A stretch of DNA of 64,000 nucleotides, from the NCBI GenBank assembly GCA_917880885.1, contig OU862928.1:41404962-41468961 (forward strand). The letters are read 5' to 3'. Each line of letters begins with the position of its first letter. Positions within the stretch are counted from its first letter, which is position 1. Below are positions 21,530 to 33,230 of the stretch, in pieces. The notes under the pieces were generated by a model, which was not told the origin of the DNA, ran no database searches, and worked only from the letters and a program-made list of their open reading frames with translations. Source of the DNA: Limnephilus marmoratus. Its lineage: Eukaryota; Arthropoda; Insecta; Trichoptera; Limnephilidae. Made by a program: the position numbers and the translations under genes.

Positions 21530-22300
21530 TAGGTTGCTGTAATAGTATCACTTCATAATTTTGTCATTTTCATACATTTTACTTAGCCATATTTTGATGT
21601 TATTTTACACATATTTAGGTACTTCCTTGGTATTAAAAATTTAATTTAGAAGCAATATTAAATTACCACTGATTTGTCACACATCTGTTTGTGATTAGAT
21701 TTACGTTTTACGAGTTTGACAGGTATAATACTGGATAATTAAACCTTTTACAGACAAATTTCCATATATTAACTGACAAATCCCCAATAAATTGAAAACA
21801 TTTTCAAATGAATCGCATGTTTTCTCCATAAGTTCAATAATACCCTTCATTTGAAATGCAATATTCTCGTGCAATATTTGTAAACCGACATTCGAAACTC
21901 ACCCAATCCACCCAAAACGCATCTAACTTTAATTAACCTAACCTAACCTGACCGATAATAGCATAACCTAACTGGCATTATTAATCCCTGCAAACCAAAG
22001 CATGACACAGCGGTTTAGGAAATTCCCCCATGATAAATGATTACAGATTCCTGCTTTACCGACTGTCGCCCATTCATCTAGGTACCTGAAAGCGGTGCAA
22101 TATAGTGGCGACCAAAATCCAATATCCAACTTCGCTGTTCCAATGTGTACCCAATAATTCCTGCTCACTGATTAACGATAGTCCGGGCTTTTGATACTAG
22201 AATCGGTTTGAATTTTATTTATGAACCCGTTTTATCTAAAATCGAGAATCGGAAACATGTCACGTGTTTTTAAAAATGTCTGTCGTTTTATGTATCTTTT
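21530..22300. other. AT-rich unassigned stretch
   Basis: It contains a short AACCTAACCTAACC run near 21940. Nothing else was recognised. Confidence 0.4.
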
Positions 22301-22985
22301 TTTGAAGTGAAAACTTTTTTAGCACTGTTGTAATTTGAAACTTGATGAAACGAAAAAGATACAAACACCTACTTCTATAGGATTTAGCCTGCGAGAGAAT
22401 GATATATTATAATCATTCTCTTCTTTGTTCGGTGCTTCTTAGCCTTCCCTCTCTTGTCTATTGAATTTTTTTTAAGTTTCACTTCAACCGCGTGTGAATT
22501 GCACACTCTGATTTTTTAAATGAAACTTCTGTAGCACCATTGAGAAACGAAAAATAGCGACACTAAAAATAAAAAAACAAATCCATCTATAAGATTTAGC
22601 CGGCGAGAGAATAAGATAGACTAATCGATGTCCTCTTTATGCGGTGCTTCGTAGCCTATCGGTCTCCTCTTTGTGCGGTGGTTTGTAGCCTACCCACTCT
22701 TGTCTACTTTAGTTTTCTGAAGGTTTCACTTCTACCGCGTGTGAATCACACACTCTATTTTTTTAAGTGAAATTTATTTAGCACCGTTGTGATTTGAAAT
22801 TCAATGAAACAAAAACGAGCGACACTAAAAAGATACAAACACATACATGTATAGGATTTAGCCTGCGAGAGAATGATATAGTATAATCGGTCTCTTCTTT
22901 GTGCAGTGCTTCGTAGTCTCCCCACTCTTGTCTATTTTGGTTTTTGGAAGGTTTCACTTCTACCGCGTGCGCTCTAATTTTTTAC
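22301..22985. repeat. Tandem array of three family D MITE-like units
   Basis: Three units start near 22301, 22514 and 22760. Each begins TGAAGTGAAA or AAATGAAACTT and ends GGTTTCACTTCTACCGCGTG followed by CACACTCT. The landmark GATTTAGCCTGCGAGAGAAT recurs at 22381, 22591 and 22852. Unit 2 is longer through a second CTCTTT-TGCGGTG-TTCGTAGCCTA block. Dispersed relatives are at 31983, 50318 and 53680. Confidence 0.8.
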
Positions 22986-22987
22986 AA

Positions 22988-23225
22988 TAGCTTTACACAG
23001 GATGCTCTGAGGAAAATAACTTTTCTCAGGGTCTGTGACATCTTTGAGGATGCTTTTTGAAGGGTCTTTTAAAGAAAAAAATGGCGTTCCCGATTGGGAG
23101 AGGTCGGCTGAGGGAGACCCCTTGATCTATCCAGCCGGATTTCTGTCGTTTTGAATCGCTATGGGAGGGATGGATTCATCCGTCACTCCTGGTCACACTG
23201 ATCCTAAGATTCTTAACCACTCCTC
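22988..23225. mobile_element. Repeat A, rearranged copy
   Basis: 22988-23070 is the hairpin tail in minus orientation. 23085-23225 is body sequence in plus orientation (GGGAGAGGTCGGCTGAGGGA to GGTCACACTGATCC). Confidence 0.65.
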
Positions 23226-23339
23226 AAATAATATTCTAATATTTCATTTCTTAAAAAAGCCCGTAGACAAGTTAATCACATTTTACTCCGGAAAATTAAA
23301 TTTCTGTTTAATTTTTGTAGGAATCTGTCATTTACTCAG

Positions 23340-23420
23340 ATAATAAACAGTAAAGGTCACAGGACCGTACCTTGAAGTACGCCGAAATTACTTATATTTG
23401 GTTTTAATTTAAGCCACCCA
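23340..23420 (-). pseudogene. LINE reverse transcriptase scrap
   Basis: This is nucleotide-similar to 24590-24665 (ACCGTACCTTGAAGTACGCC against ACTGTACCTTGAGGTATGCC), the reverse complement of the GIPQGTVLGP region. It is too short and mutated to translate. Confidence 0.5.
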
Positions 23421-23924
23421 TACATAGCTTTCAAAAGCAATCAGCGACTACATTAAATAATACTTAAGCATCAGCTATCAGCGGCCTCGAGCACGTGCGG
23501 CGGTTTAAGGGTAATGATCCACCCCCTTCACATACGGAGTCAGTCAGGCGGCGAGTGTTTTACCTGAAACGTAATTTCCGGTTTCGCCTAAAAATCCTAT
23601 CTTCTCCCTGTGGAAGGAACCTACCTGTATGATTAATGACACTGGCATAATGTTATAGCACCAGCGATGTAAAATAAGCTAGAAGAATTTAAAAATTACA
23701 AAGGCAACATCATTTTGCGCTTTCTGGGTATCAGGTTGAAAAAAGCTTTTTTGATAAATTGGGAACCTGTTTTACTTCGTAAAAGATTTCAAAGCAAAAT
23801 AGCATCAGGTCCAATAGTTGAACTTATCGCGACTGTAGAACGGAGCTAGAAATTTGAACATTTTGAAAGTGATAAGTCGAATAAAATTACCTATTTTTTT
23901 TACAATAAACATAGGAGATTCAGA

Positions 23925-24082
23925 TGAAAACAATTTTTCTCAGGACCTTTGTCATCTTTGGGGATATTGTGTTGAGAAAATTTGAAAGATAGGAAGGAGG
24001 TTCTGGGAAGGAAATAGATGTGAGGGATGGGAAGGAATCTGAGGGTCAGTGGATCCAAGAGTGACTGAATGAATCCAATAAA
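23925..24082 (-). mobile_element. Repeat A 3' fragment
   Basis: It covers the hairpin tail, pyrimidine tract and CTCTTGGATCCACTGACCC region. Confidence 0.7.
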
Positions 24083-24125
24083 ATCGTGTGACGTGTACCT
24101 TGTGAAAATATAAATAAAATGTTTG

Positions 24126-24364
24126 TTTTTTTATTTATTTATTTTTGGGGTGTTATGCCGTGTTGCGTTACCTCCTCCATTTAGCAAACGTTTCAGACAG
24201 CGGTACAGTGTCCATCATCAGGGCAGATGTGTGAATGATGTGTCTGATAATGGACACTGTAACGCTGTCCGAAACATTGGCTAAAGGAGGAGGTAGTGCA
24301 ACACGGCTTAACATCCCAAAAATAAATAACTAAAATACTTTTGGCCTTGAAAATCTAAAATCAC
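24126..24364 (-). mobile_element. Repeat C palindromic retroposon (239 bp)
   Basis: It is an inverted duplication: GTGTTATGCCGTGTTGCG on the left is mirrored by CAACACGGCTTAACA on the right. Both arms carry the ribozyme-like core (TCATCAG at 24215-24221 on the minus strand; CTGATAA, GGACA/TGTCC, GAAAC at 24244-24275 on the plus strand). The family head is at the right end and the A-rich tail (read on minus) at the left end. The flanks ATAAAATGTTTG (24114-24125) and ATAATATGTTTG (24365-24376) are a 12-bp target duplication with one mismatch. Confidence 0.8.
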
Positions 24365-24480
24365 ATAATATGTTTGGTTTAAATTGGTAGAGAATAGGAT
24401 AAATTATGTTTTTTTTCATTGTATGGAGAAGATGTTTTTTTGTTTTAACCAGTTTTTCAATATATACTTGTGGGTATTTG

Positions 24481-24690
24481 CTAGATTAAGAAAATAGTAT
24501 TGCAGGCAGTACCTTCAATTAGTATGACAGAGTAGTCTGCTAAAATGTTGAATTTCGGTTTAGATTTCATATGAATATGTAATTTACAACGTATGACAAA
24601 CAGTGATGGTCCCAGGACTGTACCTTGAGGTATGCCGAAATTACTTAGCTTTGGTTTTAATTTATCGTTTCCGGTCAGCAACGTAAGCAG
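24481..24690 (-). pseudogene. LINE reverse transcriptase fragment
   Basis: The minus-strand frame reads KLSNFGIPQGTVLGPSLF, the RT block preceding the catalytic motif, and about 25 residues later ILADYSVILIEG, where the expected ADD has become ADY. The catalytic residue is lost and the frame is short. It is a jockey/CR1-like relic. Confidence 0.8.
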
Positions 24691-24699
24691 ACATACACG

Positions 24700-26190
24700 T
24701 TAAAATGACAATAGCAGTCAAGTACATTATTTATACGCCAACGCGTGTGTCTCCAGTCTCCACAGAAATCGTTCTAACTCTGTTATTGTTTTAGTGACAT
24801 CCCTAAAACAAAAAGTAAAAGGTCAACAGTGAATCATGCTGCACACCTCTATTCAAGTTGTCCATAACATATACGTAAAAAGACCTCTTCTGTCAGTCGC
24901 ATGGTTGGCATGTATTTTACCCGCCAAATTGCCTACGAGCCGCTGGATATTGTTAATTTTTATCAAATATTTTGTATGAAATGATAAAAAGTGAGGTGAC
25001 AAAAGTGTTTATTGTACATTTATACAATAGAATAAGTATTGTTGTTTACATAATCTGTGATTTTAGTACCGTTTTCACATAAAAACATCACGTGAATCAT
25101 TTTTCCTTTTTATTAGTGTTTGCATTCTAAATTTTAATATTTACAAATGTTAATATTTATTTGTAATGTAACAATTTGAAAGCTTATTTTGTAACCTTTC
25201 TAAAACAGTTTTTACTATTCGGCTACGTTCAGAAATGTTTCATTTATAGAGCTTTAATTGTGAAGCGGTAATAACACAAAGTTTTCGTAAAACTGACATT
25301 TCGTTTGAGACATTTTAAGTGAATATTCGCGATATATCGGACAGATTGTTCTACTTATGATATACTACTAGGACAATCTTGGATGTTATAAATCATCGGT
25401 TTGGAGCAACTGCCATGTGGGAAGGGTTTGGAACTCGACTGACGGGGAAAATTCAAGTTCGGAGTCGAAACTAGAAAACGGAAATGTGTTTTCACATTGA
25501 CGAGTGACAAGTTCAGCAGTTGGATCTGATTAAGTATCAAGTATCGAATGATATGTTGGAGTTTATGCTTTACCTTTAATATTCAATGGATTCGGGAATC
25601 ACGAATGGAGTTCGGTACGCTTCGCAAGTTTTGTAAGTAAACTGAATATAGCATATTATTAATATCGTAGTCAACAACACAGGGAGCGTGCTGTCAACAT
25701 TTCATCTCGTTCTTTTGAGTTTTCAATATAACAACCAAGCAACTTCAACAATGGAGAGCGTGCTATCAACTTTTCATTTCGTAAACTCAACGTAACAACT
25801 GTGCGAATAAGTCAAGTGTGAAAAAGACGCATTGAGAGAGTGAGAAAAAAGGACAATACAATAGTGTGAAGGCTTGTCAAAAGTGTGAAATGTTGTCCAA
25901 TGCATCTTTTTCAACAATTATGTTACTCGAGATGCCAACCTTGTGTTAATTACAATGATTATTACGCTATCCTATTCCATCAAAAATTATAATTTAAGTA
26001 GTGTGTCTTTCCATAGCTCTTGTTCAATGAACTCTAGAACTTAGATTTGGTATGAATAAGTATGTACCATCTTCAAAATTGGAACTCATTGTAAGAAAGT
26101 GATAAATTGATAAAGTGTCTACAATAATAAAATATTTTTTTATCAGATTTTTTTTTGTATGAACTCTTTAGTAGGTACTTAAAGTACCTA
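24700..26190. other. Mostly unassigned; possible first coding exon at 25586-25632
   Basis: ATG at 25586 opens MDSGITNGVRYASQV and is followed by a perfect donor GTAAGT at 25633, in a moderately GC-rich stretch (25370-25640). Two similar 60-bp blocks (GAGCGTGCTGTCAAC and GAGCGTGCTATCAAC) lie at about 25685 and 25755. This could be the start of a host gene whose other exons lie outside or unseen. The evidence is weak. Confidence 0.25.
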
Positions 26191-26487
26191 CCTAAGTCGG
26201 CGTTAGGCAGAGGATGGATTGCCAAACATCTCGGTCTTGGTGCACACTCCTCATTCATTTATTGCCTTATTCACATTCAAATATCGTCTCACACATACTC
26301 TTCTGTTATTCTGATTATTGACATGGTCCGACTCAGTAACAGATTCACTTGATCGTGCCATATCTTCCTCGGGTATACCCGACTTCTTCTACCATTAACA
26401 TAAATATTCTCCTTACACTCTTTTCTACGTTCATTCGTTCTATATGACTTAGCGTCACTTTCCTAATCTTAGTCATTACTCTTATTA

Positions 26488-29400
26488 GCCCAGTCAATAA
26501 ACGCATTGAACTGGAACAAATTAAGGGAAAGCTGAATTTTTGCAGGTGGATAGTACTTCTTACAGGGAGTATTTTCACAAAAGTCCCCACTCCTCCCCCG
26601 CTTGCTTTCCCCCCTGCCCCCCTCCAAACTTTGAAATTGTAGAGTTCCACATAATCCATCATATCTCCTAAACTATACAATATATCTGAAAAAATATAAC
26701 ACCATTATACTTCTTAAAAAGTTGTCTACAAAAAAGATGCAATATATTTTTTTGTTATCTACTACGGTTTGGCAAATAATAATGACATTGTCGCCAAAAA
26801 AAAATTTTTTTTCGTAAAATTTTGATTTAAAGGTGAATATTTTTTTTGTCTGAGGGAACACACAAAAATGTTTCAATCAAACTATTTGCCAAATTTAATA
26901 AGCTTTAAAACGATATATAACATTGCTTACTTTTATCCTTAATACTGGTCAAAATCCGACTCCATTGCAGGGGGGCACGGCGCCGCGGCGTGCGGGTAAC
27001 CTAGTCAGCTGTGATTGCAGGTGACCGATTTGTGCTTAGATGCACTATTTATAGTTTTAAATATAAACATCGTGTACTTTTTAATTTATTTACCATATAA
27101 AAACACTTTTAACACTTAATAGTATTTGCAATTAAAGTACGAAAAAATTCTAATAAATACAAAATTATGTAACTTTTCGTAGGTATTAAGGGATTACAGA
27201 ATATTATTATTAACTGAGTATCACAGTCGTCTTCAAATATTTCATCAGTATTTTCAGATGTGTTACTGAAGGATAGTCCATTGCAGTGGCCACAAATATC
27301 AGAACATTCTAGTCCTGCTCTCCGACACTGCACGACTTTCCGCACGAGGTTTTACAGTCACAAGAATCAATTAGAAGTTCATTTGGATTCGCGGGACATG
27401 TCATTTGTATGTGTTAACTTATATTCTCTTATTTGCTATCCCTATTCATTAGATGGTAATTCATTTCCTGGCCATGTTTGAACTAGGAGGTATGTCCTCA
27501 GGAGATACTGGCGGGCCGCGTTCTTTACAGTTACACAGTTTTCCATAAATCTTCTAGCCCACTTCCTTCCATGATGCGGCCAATAAATCCTAAATATTAC
27601 ATTAACAAATGAAAACCTTCTAGTCGTAAAATAATTTTTGAAATTTCCGATGATCCGTCAGCCCTCGGTACCATTTCAATAGCTCTGAGAAAAAGCAGGT
27701 TGGTCGAAAGTTCCAATGCATATTTGATTGTTCTTTTTACACTGTTCTGTTGGGAGACATAGTGCAGTGTACACTGAGGATGGATTATTGGAATCAATAT
27801 CAATAAATGGAACAGCCATTACTTAACTGGTTCCATAATCCACACAATCGTTCATAGCGACATTTATAAACCCGTTCCAGTCAACTTTTGAATGCGTGCC
27901 ACTTACCTAACCACCCTTGCGTGCCCTTCAGCGCCCCTGAGGTGATTTTTCACTAAAATGGTGGTTTATAAATCAGCCAAATATTATTAATTGGTTAGAG
28001 ATACAAAATATAATGAATCGGCATGCTCTTTTCTAGAAGATGTACATTCACGATATTTTTTATGGTTACATATTTCAAGCTGCTCATTTTTCTCTTCGCG
28101 TAGCAACGTTGAGGGATGTTTTCTTTTTTCCCAAAATTTCCACATTGAAGACGAGGTACATCTAGAGTTGTTGTCATATTAGAGGCCAGATTGATACACT
28201 TGATTCCTCCCATGGCATGAAATGTATTTAGGCCATCTAATCTTTTTATATTAACGTCGGAATTGTCAAACGATGTGTCATTTTCGATTGTAGGAGGCCC
28301 AGCTTATTAGAGATCTCTGGTATGTCACCTTCATGATAAGACGAACAACGACGACAACACTTCTATTAAATGTTTAGATCCGTACATTCATTGGATATAC
28401 ACAAACTTGTCTATATTGATGACAAAAAAGACCTAGGCCTTGCAGATGCTATTATGGCGTGGTTAATTACTAAACGTCTTTTCGTAATATCAGGTCCATT
28501 ATCATACAACCTCTTCGTTACAGGTGACGTGAATAGATTCAAAGTTTCAGGAACTAAATCATAGCCCCCACCAGTGATTTCCGGAATATCAGGATAGCTT
28601 TCACTATGGATTTAATTATAATTATATAATTTCAAATATGGATTTTTTTTAATATCTTCTCTGATTATTTCTGCGGCAGTGCGTTCAATTCTTAAAAGTT
28701 CCAGATTTGCTTTCTTTTCTTTGCTTCTGCACCAGTCATCTAGTATTTTATAACTTTAGTGAGATATTCATATGGCAGTTTTTCTGCCAAAAATCAAAAT
28801 AGTCGATTATTTGTTTTTTTTTTCAGAAATTTATCTGAGTACGGAAGATCAGTGCCACAAATATCTATAACTATTTCTCTAAATTAAACTGAAGTTCATC
28901 AGTATTTTCTAAGAAATTACAGAGTTTAAGCTTTTTTGGCTGAATTATCGTCTTTAGATCTTCCTACAAACTTACTTTTTTTAATTAGTTTACTTTTACA
29001 GAACTTCTCGAAACAATTGTTATGATAGCGAGCTTCTGCGGCGACCAAATTAAACACACTTAACAGTTTACATTTTACGGTCGATGAGCTACAATTAATA
29101 TTTGTAAAAGTCTTAATACTGCTAGCCCTAGAATACTTTTTCTACAATCTATGTATGTGCACGGTTACGCTATCCAAATTAGTTAATTTATCATGATTAT
29201 TGTCATCGTTTTCAATACTAGCGTTAATTTGCATTTGTAACCACTTCGTTACTATAACAACATTTCCTGTAAGGTCAGTTTACACAAAATACACAATAGG
29301 TTCTCAGCAGTTTGTTAATTAATTGTTTCTCAATATTTTTACCCGATGAAGGTGGTAAACCGCACAAAAAACTTGAAAGCTTGGCACAATTACATCAAAA

Positions 29401-30064
29401 TATAACGCACAAAACCCACACACCTTAATCTCAAGACAAAGGAGATGAAACTGATTATTTTTATTAAATTTTTTCATTTGTTTCAACTTAATAAAATAAC
29501 AAGTAGCGACGCGACAAGATCGTCAAACATACACGCCGCTCCGTGTTACGACCAGCGCGCGTTCTAAATTAAGCGCTTATCCACATATTTTCGATAGAAA
29601 TTAAGTATGTAAGTAAATACTGTTATACACGCTTTTAAAGCTTATTAAATTTGGTAAATGATTTGTTTGAAATATTTTTTCATATTCTCTCGGACAAAAA
29701 AAATATTCAACTTCAAAAAAATATTTTAGAAAAAAAAATTTTTTTTTAACAACAATCTCATTATTATTGGCCAAACTAACACAGATAATAAAAAAAATTA
29801 CAAAACATAATTTTTAGGCAATTTTGTAAGAAGCTAGGTGACGAAATTTTTTTTATGATATATGTTTTGGTTTATGAGATATAATCGCTTTAGTAGAAGC
29901 CCACATTTTAATGTTTGGGAGGGCACAGGGGGGGAAGCAAGCGGGGGAGGAGTGGGGACTTTTGTGAAAATACTCCCCAGGGTACGTACTACTTACATGC
30001 AAAAATTCAGCTTTCCCTTAATTTGTTCCAGTTAGGGCCTGTTTTTTGTCTAGATTGACTGGGC
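26488..30064 (-). mobile_element. 3.6-kb DNA transposon with about 450-bp TIRs
   Basis: The ends are GCCCAGTCAAT (26488-26498) and ATTGACTGGGC (30054-30064). Inward, the arms align for about 450 bp, with matching blocks such as ACTGGAACAAATTAAGGGAA, GAGTATTTTCACAAAAGTCC and CCAAATTTAATAAGCTTTAA. Similarity is weaker towards the centre of each arm. TA flanks both ends. The element splits a LINE. Its interior holds the decayed gene at 27200-29300, read on the minus strand. The superfamily is not clear to me. The TA duplication would fit several, and the long arms are unusual. Confidence 0.8.
27200..29300 (-). pseudogene. Decayed copy of an uncharacterised multi-domain gene family, inferred transposase
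   Basis: Coding pieces appear on the minus strand in the order of one protein. The N-terminal Cys/His parts are HIHRLCRKSY (about 29160-29130) and VAAEARYHNNCFEKFC (about 29046-28999). Next come LRIERTAAEIIREDI and a segment ending RRLVINHAIIASARPRSF (about 28580-28420), then DNSDVNIKRLDGLNTFHAMG (about 28265-28205), RLEGFHLLM (about 27626-27600), IGRIMEGSGLEDLW (about 27590-27545) and CRRAGLECSDICGHCNG (27327-27277). I recall this architecture (RYHxxC, LDGxxTFHxMG, GFHLLMSxxGxIGxxMxGSGLE, Cys-rich tail) from many unnamed predicted proteins of arthropods and cnidarians. Stops and frameshifts separate the pieces. Its position inside long TIRs suggests the family is transposon-encoded. Confidence 0.7.
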
Positions 30065-31026
30065 TATATGTGCTTTGCGGTTCTCCACATGATTTATCAC
30101 ACATACGCCTCAGGGATCTCATTTATACTGCATTCAGTCTACTTTCTTACTTACTCTACCGGTTCCATGTCTCACTGCCATACGTTTGGGTAGGTAACAC
30201 AGCTCCTGGGCGGCTAGCTTCGCTTCTTTACAGTTTTTGTTAGCGTCAACCGCGTTCTGTCCTCCATTAATAGAGTTAACTGTATTTGAACTTCTTTCAA
30301 TATCTCTATCACCCTTCCCATCTCTCATAAACATACTTCCTAGATACACAAACTCTTCCACCTGCTCCAAGTATCATCAATCACAATTATATTGCACATT
30401 GTTTTCGTACTCCCTCTTTCGCTTACTTACAATCATCATTAACCTATTTTTCATGCATACTTCGCCCATCCTAGACACGAAATACTATAGATCTTCCATA
30501 GTGTTAGAAATCAGCACCGCATCATCAGCATACAACAAGCGACATATTTTCCGATTACTCAATTCCGCACCCAATCCTACCTCGATATAGATTAAATAAC
30601 TACGATAACACTACTCAGCCTTGCTTAAAACATTCTTCCCTTACTTGCTTTGGCTTCATTGCTGATCGATGAAATAATTGTTATGAAACACCTGCATGAT
30701 ATTTAGAAATTGATGCATCGCGTGTACACGGGTAATTTGTAGACGATCATACTTCGTATGTTCTTGGAAAATGTTGTCAATAGTACGAGTAGTAAGTAGT
30801 GAAAGCAATTCAGAATTATTGGGAAAAATTCAATTTAAAGTTCGAGCGAGTTCACACGTTCTTGTAAACACGCACCCGATTGTCCGTAAGCATTTTAGCA
30901 ATATGGGTTATCGTTTAGATATTTCACCCAGAGGGTCTGACAGTCTACAGGCCTTGCCACGTCTGTAAAACGGATGCGTGTGTTGTGGAGGTTTTTAATA
31001 ACAACTCTTGGTGTAACGCGAGTCGA

Positions 31027-31145
31027 ATATATGTACAACTAGCTGGTACCCGGCATGCGTTGCGATGCCATTTAATAAAGAAATTGTTTCTCCCTGCGCG
31101 TCCTTTCCCATTCGTCCCGTTCATCTTCCTCCTCCCCTTCTAGGG
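31027..31145 (-). repeat. Helitron-like repeat I, end fragment
   Basis: ACTAGCTGGTACCCGGCATG begins a block shared with 57906-58095. Read on the minus strand it ends CTAGT, a Helitron-type terminus. Confidence 0.45.
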
Positions 31146-31982
31146 TTAATTGCCTAATTAAAAAAAAAACATCGTTCCCAAGGCAACAATTTGTTTGCTT
31201 TTCTTCTGACGTTTGCTATTTTGTTATTCTGAACGAACCAACAATGACAACCATCAAAATAGTAAAATTTAAGTAGGCGATAATCCGAGTAATGTGGATA
31301 TATGTTGTCGATTCAAAACCCTTAATTTAATACGTGCTTCAATTCGAGTGGACCCGAGTCTACCATACCGAAGGGACGACCGTCTAATGATTGTCAGGAA
31401 AGTAGGTAGAACAGTTTGTATGGGAAAATGAAATTGTTTTTTTTTTACTATCTTTCCCGCAATTTTTTCATATTTTTGCAGGTTAGTGCAAAGGGTTGTC
31501 TCTTTTGTTAATAAATTATAACAATTTTTAATGCAATTCCTTTCAATACTTCTAAGGGTAGAATGCCAGTTTAGTTTAGGGCTGTTTGCACGCCTCAGGG
31601 TTATAAAATTATAACAATACATTATTATGTAATGATGATTAAAAATTAACTCCAAGGGATCGGTTTAAATGCCTTGTTACTCAACTTTCCACCTAACTAA
31701 TAACACTTTCCAACTAGTTAAGTATGTATGTAACAAGTTAGACGATAGGCCATTTTAATGAATGTAAGTTTGTTATGAGTTATCAGCATTATAGCTATTC
31801 AATTAAGCCAATGTTACATTCACAAGTTGGGAAGTTAAGCACTCCATGTGCGGGGGGCTGTGGTGGCGTCGTCGGTGTGCGGCCTAATAATCCCGTTACT
31901 TAATAAACCTACTTTATGTCGCACAAACTATAATATGGAAAAATGCAGGGCCGGAATGGTGACCCAATTATATAGAGAGAAC
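31146..31982. other. Unassigned stretch
   Basis: 31240-31660 has one longer minus-strand frame of biased composition that I do not accept as a gene. The rest is AT-rich. Confidence 0.35.
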
Positions 31983-32224
31983 TTTTGAAGTGAAACTTTT
32001 ATAGGCCCGCTGTGATTGGATTTCGGATGAAACGGAAATGATGATTACTGCATCTACGACGCATCAACTACGCTCATTGGCCGCTTTTATTTATTTTATA
32101 TATTTAAAAAAATAAGTTACATATATTAGACAATTAATTAGATTAGATTTATTAAATTACCATACTAGGCGGCTGCCTGTTTCATGGTGATCAATTAAAT
32201 ATAGTTTCTTTTTAGTGAAGTCTA

Positions 32225-32410
32225 GTGTAAACGCATGGTAATAGTATGTAATGATGTTGAAAATTGGTAAAGTATATAATACAAAATAGAAAAGAGAAAA
32301 GAAGTGCGTAAAATATACCTGTAAACATATGGTACTAGTATGTAGTGATGTTGAAAATTGTTAAATTTATAATAAAGAATAGAAAAGAGAAAAAGAAGTG
32401 CGTAAGGATA
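32225..32410. repeat. Two-copy tandem repeat of about 93 bp
   Basis: Units share TGATGTTGAAAATTG, AGAAAAGAGAAAA and GAAGTGCGTAA. They lie inside the insertion at 32088-32939. Confidence 0.75.
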
Positions 32411-32488
32411 AGATTTTGAAAATATACGTATCAATATAATTTTTTTTTATATTTATTTTTATATGTGTGCATGCATACGTGCATGTAC

Positions 32489-32868
32489 AACGTGTCCGGA
32501 AACTCGTAGTACAAGCGGGAAACTGATGAATCTACATCACGTAGAGAACCCAAAAAACTTATTTTTTTCGACCAGAGCATTTCGATTTTTATAATATTTT
32601 TTTTCTATTTTTTCATTCTTTCGGCGACTAAAGGGTTAAAAAAATTTTGAGCCCGGTTTACCCTTCGATGCATTTTATAAGACATTACACAGCTGAAATC
32701 AACCCCCTAGTGAAAATTTTTTTCAAATTTAACCAAAAAAAAATTCCAACTTCGGACCCGATTTACTCGAAAACGAAAGCTCAAATAAAAAAAGTTACAT
32801 CACAAATCGACTCCAAATGTGATGTAGATTTACCAGTTTCCCGCTTGTACTACGAGTTTCCGGACACC
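32489..32868. mobile_element. MITE of about 380 bp with 49-bp TIRs
   Basis: Both ends read GTGTCCGGAAACTCGTAGTA inward and continue CAAGCGGGAAACTG, then AATCTACATCAC. A diverged fragment is at 53813-53885. A (CA)n tract follows at 32909-32932. Confidence 0.8.
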
Positions 32869-33230
32869 GTGTATATACAGGTGCACACATCCATATACAC
32901 ATAAACATACACACACACACACACACACACACATGATGTGCTTTGATTATGATGTCACTTTTGTAGCTCCTATTGGTTGAAATATGAAACGGAAATTACG
33001 ATAGGTCTGCGCTCATTGGTCGCTTTGATTATGACCTTACTTTTCAAGTATTGGTTGAGATTGTTTTAGTAAAGTTTCGCTTCTACCGCGTGTAAACTGC
33101 ACACGATTTTTTTTATTCTCAATAATTAGCGATGTACAGTTAAGGTGATTCTCACCTAATTTACTCATTTTATAATGCCACTCCAAGAAAGAAAGGGTTT
33201 GTTCCTGGGTGTGATTTCCCATGCGTCACC

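Larger units (their letters stand above)
26195..30650 (-). pseudogene. RTE-like LINE fragment split by the 26488-30064 element
   Basis: The upstream part (30065-30650) reads LLYADDAVLIS with the catalytic YADD at 30521-30532, then VEEFVYLGSMFMRDGKGDRD. The downstream part (26195-26487) is the C-terminal region (compare the better copy at 41692-42125). The two halves are colinear on the minus strand and separated exactly by the TIR element. Several frameshifts and stops are present. Confidence 0.75.
31983..33106. mobile_element. Family D MITE split by an 852-bp insertion
   Basis: The left part 31983-32087 and right part 32940-33106 rejoin to match the 240-bp copy at 50318-50560. GCTTT is present at both break points (32083-32087 and 32940-32944), possibly a 5-bp target duplication. 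The outer ends are TTTTGAAGTGAAACTT and AAAGTTTCGCTTCTACCGCG. Confidence 0.7.

Noticed and set aside
26345..26680. 111-codon minus frame
   Set aside because: It crosses the boundary between the LINE and the TIR element, so it is a chance fusion.
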